Below, one piece after another: positions 1-4,432 of a stretch of DNA of 6,884 nucleotides (positions are counted from its first letter, which is position 1; every line of letters begins with the position of its first letter). The notes under the pieces were generated by a model, which saw only the letters and a list, made by a program, of their open reading frames with translations, was not told the DNA's origin and made no database searches. This DNA is from CAZMJG01 sp964576365 (GTDB taxonomy: Bacteria > Patescibacteriota > Microgenomatia > UBA1406 > GWC2-37-13): assembly GCA_964576365.1 (NCBI GenBank), contig CAZNUT010000049.1:1-6884 (forward strand), written 5' to 3'. The translations under genes were made by a program, and so were the position numbers.

Positions 1-119
1 GAAGCCACAATATCATAAAACTCCTGATCCAGTTTTCCCATAGGAAATAAAAGTAATTGGTAAGGAGCTTCGTCAAGGTGCCGCCCGTCTAGATTTTTTA
101 TCCAGACTATATGGGGCAC
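1..119 (-). CDS. Possible 5' part of a gene running off the window edge
   Basis: The minus-strand frame that begins with a GTG at 119-117 is open to the window edge and reads about 39 residues, with VPHIVWIKNLDGRH near its start and MGKLDQEFYDIVA at its end. An in-frame ATG at 41-39 is the alternative start. Upstream of that ATG, the minus strand carries TTGACG, 18 bp, then TTTTAT ending 5 bp before the ATG. This is a weak promoter-like arrangement that would give a nearly leaderless mRNA, as seen for other genes here. The GTG lies only 3 bp past the 3' end of tRNA-Leu. No family can be recognised from so short a piece, and the frame could be open by chance. The other minus frames contain stops. 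Confidence 0.3.
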   Translation of the reverse strand, partial: MPHIVWIKNLDGRHLDEAPYQLLLFPMGKLDQEFYDIVA

Positions 120-122
120 AAG

Positions 123-205
123 TGCCGGAAAGAGGAGTTGAACCTCCACTCCCTTGCGGGAACACGCCTCTGAAGCGTGCGCGTCTGCCATTCCGCCATT
201 CCGGC
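123..205 (-). tRNA. tRNA-Leu (anticodon CAG)
   Basis: An 83-nt class II tRNA is read on the minus strand. The acceptor stem GCCGGAA/TTCCGGC is perfect, with discriminator A. The anticodon arm is CACGC-TTCAGAG-GCGTG, giving anticodon CAG, which reads CUG. The long variable arm TTCCCGCAAGGGAGT forms a CCC/GGG hairpin, as expected for Leu. The T-arm is GGAGG-TTCAACT-CCTCT. CCA is not encoded, since the genomic sequence continues CTT, so a CCA-adding enzyme is needed. No convincing promoter is visible upstream, where a degenerate 7-bp repeat begins within 6 bp of the gene's 5' end. Confidence 0.97.
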
Positions 206-210
206 TCTAG

Positions 211-294
211 TTAGGTTTAAGGTTATTGGTTTTAGGTGTTAGTACTTTAGATTTTGTTAGCCTTATTTGAGGGTTTAGTCTCTTTTAGGGTTTA
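211..294. repeat. Degenerate 7-bp-period repeat next to tRNA-Leu
   Basis: From 211 to 245 the sequence divides into in-phase heptamers: TTAGGTT, TAAGGTT, ATTGGTT, TTAGGTG, TTAGTAC. The pattern decays after TTTAGAT (246-252), but the octamer AGGGTTTA recurs at 270-277 and 287-294. The 11-mer at 232-242 (TTAGGTGTTAG) is the exact reverse complement of 4198-4208 in the third array. The stretch holds no open frame of note. Confidence 0.55.
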
Positions 295-322
295 ATTCCC
301 CGACGCTTGCTGCGAGGAGAAT
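295..322. other. Imperfect hairpin, possibly a decayed terminator
   Basis: ATTC (295-298) pairs with GAAT (319-322). Inside it CC/GG and CGC/GCG also pair, with mismatches, around the loop TTGCT. On the plus strand a run of six T follows at about 330-336, too far downstream for a canonical intrinsic terminator. On the minus strand, the direction of the neighbouring genes, no T-run follows. Its role is unclear. Confidence 0.3.
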
Positions 323-402
323 CACTACATTTTTTGCTTTATCTAGCTATTTTTCTTTAACAAGTATTATACTGCATTAAAGCATAATATCAGTCAGAGG
401 AG

Positions 403-642
403 CTAAATAGATATTGATGTATCTACTGTATTTTCATTGAGATCGCATGATCGACTTCCATTTCCTTCGCAGCGATAACAGGCGCGTATTCCGGATGTCG
501 CTTCATCAATAGTATGGGTGCCAAGTATCTGATGAGTAGGTTGTCCATTTACCGCTGCAATTGTCACTTCTCTACCTGATGGTCCAGAAAAACCGAGATC
601 TAGAGTGATTGTTCTTTCCGCTCCGCATTTGACTTGTGGCAT
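403..642 (-). CDS. Small Cys-containing hypothetical protein
   Basis: This is a 79-residue protein that I do not recognise. It starts MPQVKCGAERTITLDLGF, continues with a beta-strand-like region (REVTIAAVNGQ at about 24-34), and has CYRC at about 55-58 followed by a further Cys near residue 66. With the early Cys at position 6, that makes four cysteines, compatible with a small metal site or disulfides; this is inference only. There is no signal peptide or membrane segment. The amino-acid composition is balanced and looks like a real protein rather than a shadow frame. It is transcribed divergently from the TrmB-like gene. Its ATG is preceded by AATCAAAA with no Shine-Dalgarno, and a TATTAT that could be a -10 lies about 20 bp upstream without a good -35. 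The stop is TAG. Confidence 0.55.
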   Translation of the reverse strand: MPQVKCGAERTITLDLGFSGPSGREVTIAAVNGQPTHQILGTHTIDEATSGIRACYRCEGNGSRSCDLNENTVDTSISI

Positions 643-716
643 TTTTGATTAAAAAATGAATAATAGGTCATGAAATCATATCAATTTCTTCATGTATAAA
701 CCAGGTATTTTTTGCG

Positions 717-744
717 TTGACAAAAAATCTGACAGGTCTAGAAT
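717..744 (+). promoter_or_regulatory. Sigma-70-type promoter of the TrmB-like gene
   Basis: A consensus -35 TTGACA at 717-722, a 16-bp spacer and the -10 TAGAAT at 739-744 are seen. Transcription would start near 751, only about 4 nt before the ATG at 755. The promoter lies inside the longer reading frame that begins at 692, which argues against that upstream start. Confidence 0.7.
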
Positions 745-754
745 AAATATATCT

Positions 755-1510
755 ATGTCTGAAATCAAAAATGCGCTTATCTCGCTTGGCATCAGCGAAG
801 AAGAAATACGCATCTATTTTTATTTGCTTGAGCATGGCGCTAAAACCATTCTGCAACTTTCCCAGCAGACGAATATCCCGCGTACGAGTGTATATGTAGC
901 AGTTGAAGCTCTCTGTACGAGAGAGTTGATAGTTCTGGAAAATAAAGACGGGAAAAAGATATATGCGGCAGCCGACCCTCAGGTGATTTTGAAATATGGG
1001 CAGAAAAAAAGAGAGCATCTGGTATCTGCTCTTGAGGTGGTGGATGAGGAAGTGGAGACTCTGCGCGCGCTCTATAGCAAACACGCCGGCAAGCCCGTGA
1101 TCCGCTATGCTGAAGGTGTGACGGCTGTTGTTGATTTGTTGACACAAGGCATAAAAGAAAAGGAGTGTTTTTTATACAAAACGACCGGGACGGAAGAAAA
1201 ACATATAGGTGATGTCTATCGTCGTTGGCAGACATATATATCAGAAAAGCAAATCAGCGTCAAAGCACTTTTGGTATCATCAAATAAAAAACCAGCGACA
1301 AGTTTTCTATTTGAGTTTCGGCCACTTCCAGCACGTTTTGCCGGAAGCACAGACGTCATCATTGCCGGAAGTACGGTGACACATGTGATTTTCAAAGAAC
1401 AATCTGTCTATGCTGTGCAGACCACAGATGTCGCACTTGCCGCGGATGAAAAGAAACGATTTGAGATGCTCTGGAATCTTCTCGATATGCTCCATCAGTT
1501 TGCTTCGTAA
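755..1510 (+). CDS. TrmB-family-like transcriptional regulator
   Basis: This 251-residue protein has a DNA-binding winged helix-turn-helix at about residues 1-75. The helix start is LGISEEEIRIYFYLLEHGAK, the recognition helix is around IPRTSVYVAVEAL, and the wing is around LENKDGKKIYAA. A short coiled-coil/linker helix follows at about 80-110. The C-terminal sensor-like region contains VIRYAEGVTAVVDLL and ends in FEMLWNLLDML. This order matches TrmB-like regulators, which in archaea bind sugars. In CPR bacteria such proteins are common and their ligands are mostly unknown, so no ligand is proposed. The frame is open back to an ATG at 692, giving 272 aa, but a strong promoter at 717-744 and the family's usual N-terminus favour 755. 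There is no Shine-Dalgarno. It is divergent from the small gene at 403-642 and may regulate it (inference). Confidence 0.85.
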   Translation: MSEIKNALISLGISEEEIRIYFYLLEHGAKTILQLSQQTNIPRTSVYVAVEALCTRELIVLENKDGKKIYAAADPQVILKYGQKKREHLVSALEVVDEEVETLRALYSKHAGKPVIRYAEGVTAVVDLLTQGIKEKECFLYKTTGTEEKHIGDVYRRWQTYISEKQISVKALLVSSNKKPATSFLFEFRPLPARFAGSTDVIIAGSTVTHVIFKEQSVYAVQTTDVALAADEKKRFEMLWNLLDMLHQFAS

Positions 1511-1654
1511 GTATTTTACGATACAATAACTCAATCCATGAGTGGTATAGTCTTGTAGTGATAAGCTGCTGAATAGCAATATATCTCTTGTATTAGTCTA
1601 TAAGGCTTCGTTTATTAGAATACCAATTGGTCAATTCAGGATCATTTTCCTACT

Positions 1655-1936
1655 ATGTTTGAGCTAGATAAAAAAAGAAAAAATCAATTGCTTGAATTGG
1701 GAGCAGATGCAGTTCATATTAGCTCAAATGTCATGGCCGATACTCTTGAGGCTATGGCATTTGCTGAGCAGGCTTCGGGAAATATCTATACTTCAATGCA
1801 AGTAGCTTTTGTTTCAACTTATGTAAGACACAGTGGTCAGCAGGTGAGACTTTTTTTACTGGATAACACTTCGCTGGTTTTGAATTTTGATTTCTCTATG
1901 CCCGGAGATTTGTCCGACGATTCTTTAGTTGATTGA
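1655..1936 (+). CDS. Hypothetical protein, 93 aa
   Basis: I do not recognise this protein. It starts MFELDKKRKNQLLELGADAV, probably helical to about residue 35, followed by a strand-rich part (MQVAFVSTYVRHSG, then QQVRLFLLDNTSLVLNFDF) and an acidic C-terminus with several Asp. It has no Cys, no signal peptide and no membrane span. An AGGA about 13 bp before the ATG is too distant to be a convincing Shine-Dalgarno. A TAGAAT hexamer at 1616-1621 could be a -10 element but lacks a -35. The gene ends with TGA, the only UGA stop among the genes called here, and overlaps by 12 bp the 3' end of the convergent metallopeptidase gene. The 144 bp upstream hold nothing else I can support. Confidence 0.6.
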   Translation: MFELDKKRKNQLLELGADAVHISSNVMADTLEAMAFAEQASGNIYTSMQVAFVSTYVRHSGQQVRLFLLDNTSLVLNFDFSMPGDLSDDSLVD

Positions 1937-2293
1937 TGCCAGGAGTTTTTCTACTTCTTTGTCATTGATGCGATGATATGGGCCTTTGTGAGAAAGCAAA
2001 GCTCCGGAAAAAGTTTTGGGGATGTGCATCAGTTCGTGGATGAGTGTTTTGATTTTCTCCCGTTCAGATTGTTTATCAAATTTTTTTGCATTTACCTCGA
2101 TGATGTAGTGAGGATGAATACCTGCGACTTCTTTAAACAGACGAGACATACCCCATATGCGGGCGATTGCACGGGTTTTGGCATCAAAACTGCGGATACA
2201 ATGCACATATTCGACCTTCACATGATCCATGCGAAGCGCCTCGACGAGACGGACTATTTCCTGTTTGATTTCGGGGGCGGGGGAGTAACGCAT
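1925..2293 (-). CDS. Predicted small zinc metallopeptidase (phage-metallopeptidase-like)
   Basis: This is a 122-residue protein with the zinc-binding motif HELMH at residues 86-90 (His86, Glu87, His90), followed by IPKTFSG and two further His (102 and 107) in SHKGPYHRI, either of which could be the third ligand. The N-terminal part MRYSPAPEIKQEI and the central VHCIRSFDAKTRAIARIWG match my memory of the putative metallopeptidase family often annotated as PhageMetallopep (PF18894). That assignment is from recognition, not from a search. There is no signal peptide, so it is expected to be cytoplasmic; its substrate is unknown. The first ATG fits the family's start. No Shine-Dalgarno precedes it, and its upstream DNA is the heptamer array. 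Its 3' end overlaps the convergent gene at 1655-1936 by 12 bp. Confidence 0.8.
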   Translation of the reverse strand: MRYSPAPEIKQEIVRLVEALRMDHVKVEYVHCIRSFDAKTRAIARIWGMSRLFKEVAGIHPHYIIEVNAKKFDKQSEREKIKTLIHELMHIPKTFSGALLSHKGPYHRINDKEVEKLLASIN

Positions 2294-2296
2294 ATT

Positions 2297-2359
2297 GGAC
2301 TTTGGACTTTAGGCTTTAGATTTTAGATTTTGGACTTTAGACGTTGGACTCTGGACTTT
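2297..2359. repeat. Tandem 7-bp repeat array, nine units
   Basis: There are nine consecutive in-phase heptamers: GGACTTT, GGACTTT, AGGCTTT, AGATTTT, AGATTTT, GGACTTT, AGACGTT, GGACTCT, GGACTTT. The consensus is RGACTTT. The array starts 4 bp upstream of the minus-strand metallopeptidase ATG and ends close to the DUF2207 gene, so it fills the divergent intergenic gap. Confidence 0.9.
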
Positions 2360-2398
2360 AAATATGAGGTTAATGCATAAGTTGTTGCTTGGAAAGTA

Positions 2399-2404
2399 TA
2401 TAAT
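2399..2404 (+). promoter_or_regulatory. Candidate -10 element of the DUF2207 gene
   Basis: A perfect TATAAT ends 7 bp before the ATG at 2412, so transcription would begin at or next to the A of the start codon and yield a leaderless mRNA. No recognisable -35 or extended -10 TG is present, so support comes only from the hexamer and its position. Confidence 0.45.
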
Positions 2405-2411
2405 AAACAGC

Positions 2412-4091
2412 ATGAAGAGTGTTTTAAAAATCTTGTTTGGCTTTTTATTTTTTTCTGTTCTTCTTATTGTGCCGTCTGTTGTTGACGCACAGGAAGTTAT
2501 CTCAGATTTTGAATCTCACATCAATATTAATCAAAATGGCACTATTGATGTTGTCGAGAAAATTACATATGATTTCGGGAGTGAACAACGACATGGTATT
2601 TTCCGCTTTATTCCTACAGTCAAAACAAATCAGGATGGCAAAAAATTTGCACTTGGTATTTCAAATATTGTAGTGCGTAATGCGGAAAGTCAGGCTTATA
2701 CGTATACACAGGAAAAAAAAGGTGACGATGTTTACCTCAAAATCGGCAATGCAAATACATTTGTTACAGGTGAGCAAATATACATCATTTCATATCAGGT
2801 GAGTGGAGCACTGACATATTTTTCCGATCATGATGAGCTCTATTGGAATGTAACGGGTAATGGGTGGGATGCTGCCATAGAAAAAGCTCATGTATTAGTG
2901 GCACTTCCATTTGATATTGAAGATCAGGCAGTGAAGAGTGTATGTTTTACCGGCGCACAGGGCAGTGATGCGACTCAGTGTGCTTCACAGATAGTGGAAA
3001 AAAACTCCGTGGAAGTAGCGACCACCCAGGTTTTGCAGCCAAAAGAAGGACTCACCTTTGCAGTACGTTTTCCCAAGGGACAGGTGGCGGTTTTGGAGCC
3101 AAAACCCGTAGTAAATTTTTTTGATACATGGCTCGGAAAGATAGCAATTGTTCTTATTTTATTAACAGTGATAGGTTGGTATTTATTGTTGCCAATCTGG
3201 ATTGTGATAAGGTGGATAAAGTACGGAAGAGATCCAAGATCTGCCAGGACGAAAGTCACTGCATGGTATGATCCGCCTAAATCTGCATCCGGTCGAGAGT
3301 TGACTCCTGCAGAAGTAGGCACGCTTGTAGATGAGTACGTGAATGTACAGGAGATTTCCTCTGTGATGATCCGACTTGCTCAAAAAGGTTTGATTCTCAT
3401 TCATCAGAAAGATGATAAGACGTTTGAACTTCACAAAAAACGGGAAGTGCTAGCAGCGGACAAATTGATGCCATTTGAGGAGGATTTTTTGAAAACGATA
3501 TTTGGGGCTTCTCAAAAAGCATCTCTTGATACGGCAAAAGCATCTGATGCGGCAAAAAAAATACAGAATGAGCTGTATGAACATATGGTCAAAGAAGGTT
3601 TTTTCCCTGATAATCCACAAAGTATACGTACAAAATATATGATATTGGCTGGAGCAGGAGCCTTCACGTTTAATTTTTTCTTACTTATAGTGGCAGGAAT
3701 ATTTGGCTGGATAATGCCACGTAAAACATTGCAAGGCGCACAAGCTGCAGATGTCGCAAATGGCATGAAATCGTTTCTGACATCGCAGGAGAGGCAACTC
3801 GCATTTCAGGCAAAAGAACAGATGATGTTTGAGAAACTGCTCCCATTTGCGGTCGCGTTTGGAGTAGAAAAAATCTGGGCGGATCGTTTTAAAGACGTGA
3901 TGCTCCAAAATCCCGAGTGGTTTGAGGGGACAAATCCTGGTAGTATCCGTACGTTTGCATTTGGGCGCGCAGTGCAATCGTCTTTCGCTTCGTATCAATC
4001 CAGCACACGCTCCAGCAGTGGTTTTTCTTCGGGCTTCAGTGGTGGCTCTTCAGGTGGCGGTGGAGGAGGAGGTGGGGGAGGGAGTTGGTAG
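2412..4091 (+). CDS. DUF2207 membrane protein with poly-Gly-Ser-Trp tail
   Basis: This 559-residue predicted envelope protein starts with a signal peptide: MKSVLKILFGFLFF, a hydrophobic core, and VVDA as a likely cleavage site before QEV. The N-terminal extracytoplasmic beta-rich domain, to about residue 235, carries the DUF2207-type motif YWNVTGNGW and two Cys that could pair. A transmembrane segment follows at about 243-268, then a cytoplasmic helical region with LTPAEVGTLVDEYV. A second hydrophobic block sits at about 410-436. After it comes the conserved RKT-G part, GMKSFL, FEKLLPFAVAFGVEKIW, and a Ser/Gly-rich tail of ten Gly ending in SW. The function of DUF2207 proteins is not established. 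The frame is open back to an ATG at 2364, but ATG 2412 (residue 17 of that frame) gives a canonical signal peptide and sits just after a TATAAT. An intrinsic terminator lies 48 bp downstream. Confidence 0.88.
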   Translation: MKSVLKILFGFLFFSVLLIVPSVVDAQEVISDFESHININQNGTIDVVEKITYDFGSEQRHGIFRFIPTVKTNQDGKKFALGISNIVVRNAESQAYTYTQEKKGDDVYLKIGNANTFVTGEQIYIISYQVSGALTYFSDHDELYWNVTGNGWDAAIEKAHVLVALPFDIEDQAVKSVCFTGAQGSDATQCASQIVEKNSVEVATTQVLQPKEGLTFAVRFPKGQVAVLEPKPVVNFFDTWLGKIAIVLILLTVIGWYLLLPIWIVIRWIKYGRDPRSARTKVTAWYDPPKSASGRELTPAEVGTLVDEYVNVQEISSVMIRLAQKGLILIHQKDDKTFELHKKREVLAADKLMPFEEDFLKTIFGASQKASLDTAKASDAAKKIQNELYEHMVKEGFFPDNPQSIRTKYMILAGAGAFTFNFFLLIVAGIFGWIMPRKTLQGAQAADVANGMKSFLTSQERQLAFQAKEQMMFEKLLPFAVAFGVEKIWADRFKDVMLQNPEWFEGTNPGSIRTFAFGRAVQSSFASYQSSTRSSSGFSSGFSGGSSGGGGGGGGGGSW

Positions 4092-4092
4092 T

Positions 4093-4136
4093 AAGTTCAT
4101 CAAGTTTGTAAAGTTCATAAAGTTATAAAGCTTATA
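4093..4136. repeat. Short direct repeats, about 9-bp period
   Basis: Immediately after the DUF2207 stop come AAGTTCATC, AAGTTTGTA, AAGTTCATA, AAGTTATA (8 bp) and AAGCTTATA, five units of a degenerate 9-bp repeat. The last part also contains the small inverted repeat TTATAA-AGC-TTATAA. Confidence 0.65.
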
Positions 4137-4139
4137 AAT

Positions 4140-4162
4140 CCTACCGGCAGGCAGGTTTTTTT
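4140..4162 (+). terminator. Rho-independent terminator of the DUF2207 gene
   Basis: CCTACC (4140-4145) pairs with GGCAGG (4150-4155) with one A/C mismatch around the loop GGCA, followed directly by seven T. It is 48 bp after the stop codon of the DUF2207 gene and correctly oriented. Confidence 0.65.
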
Positions 4163-4176
4163 ACTATTAAATAAAT

Positions 4177-4211
4177 CTAACATCCAACATCTAACAGCTA
4201 ACACCTAATAA
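4177..4211. repeat. Tandem 7-bp repeat array, five units
   Basis: Five in-phase heptamers are seen: CTAACAT, CCAACAT, CTAACAG, CTAACAC, CTAATAA. The array lies between the DUF2207 terminator and the tRNA-Arg promoter. Its unit differs from the array at 2297-2359 but resembles the reverse complement of that at 211-245. Confidence 0.8.
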
Positions 4212-4280
4212 GCTACTCAACCACTTTACAACCTGACAAGTATGGGAGACTTGATAAACTCATTCGTTATTGCGTAGGCG

Positions 4281-4289
4281 TGGTACAAT
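4281..4289 (+). promoter_or_regulatory. Extended -10 promoter for tRNA-Arg
   Basis: TGGTACAAT matches an extended -10 element (TGn followed by TACAAT). Transcription would start near 4296, 8 bp before the tRNA 5' end. No -35 at normal spacing is visible; a TTGATA at 4251-4256 is too far away. Confidence 0.5.
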
Positions 4290-4303
4290 ATACAAGTCAA
4301 TTT

Positions 4304-4377
4304 GTCCTCGTAGCTTAATTGGATAGAGCATTGGGTTGCGGACCCAAAGGTTGGAGGTTCAAGTCCTCTCGAGGACG
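4304..4377 (+). tRNA. tRNA-Arg (anticodon GCG)
   Basis: This 74-nt tRNA has acceptor GTCCTCG/CGAGGAC, D-loop AATTGGATA, and anticodon arm TTGGG-TTGCGGA-CCCAA, giving anticodon GCG (reads CGC and probably CGU). The T-arm is GGAGG-TTCAAGT-CCTCT and the discriminator is G. The D-loop A after GG and the anticodon C35 are the known arginine identity bases. G36-G37 fits m1G37 methylation by TrmD. CCA is not encoded (next bases CTC). Most bacteria use anticodon ACG, edited to ICG, for this box. Confidence 0.95.
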
Positions 4378-4412
4378 CTCTATTTTCTCTCCTATATTTA
4401 CTCATCGATCGA

Positions 4413-4418
4413 TATAGT
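4413..4418 (+). promoter_or_regulatory. Candidate -10 element of the 761-aa protein gene
   Basis: TATAGT lies 14 bp before the ATG at 4433, placing a start of transcription near 4425 and a leader of only about 8 nt. A second TATAGT (4425-4430) abuts the ATG and is too close to act as a -10. No -35 is seen and co-transcription from the tRNA-Arg promoter is equally possible. Confidence 0.3.
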
Positions 4419-4432
4419 GCACAATATAGTAT

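Noticed and set aside
692..754. Upstream extension of the TrmB-like gene to ATG 692
   Set aside because: A consensus promoter at 717-744 lies inside it and the family's N-terminus fits ATG 755.
668..1235. Long minus-strand frames opposite the TrmB-like gene
   Set aside because: They are antisense to a recognised protein and their composition (rich in Phe, His, Arg, Ser) is typical of shadow frames.
1504..1522. Hairpin TCGTAA/TTACGA at the end of the TrmB-like gene as a terminator
   Set aside because: It has a six-pair AT-rich stem overlapping the stop codon and no following T-run.
1934..1936. UGA as a sense codon (Gracilibacteria/SR1 code)
   Set aside because: The long genes contain no in-frame UGA, the tRNA-Trp anticodon is CCA, and reading through this TGA would run across the antisense metallopeptidase gene.
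1973..2326. 117-residue plus-strand frame opposite the metallopeptidase
   Set aside because: It lies antisense to the HELMH protein, runs into the heptamer array, and has a Phe/Cys-rich composition with no recognisable motif.
2297..2359. CRISPR array
   Set aside because: The units are 7 bp and contiguous, with no spacers; none of the repeat tracts in the window has CRISPR geometry.
2364..2411. Upstream start of the DUF2207 gene at ATG 2364 or 2373
   Set aside because: It would place 16 or 13 residues before a canonical signal peptide. No usable Shine-Dalgarno is present (GAGG is only 3 bp from ATG 2373), and TATAAT lies inside the extension.
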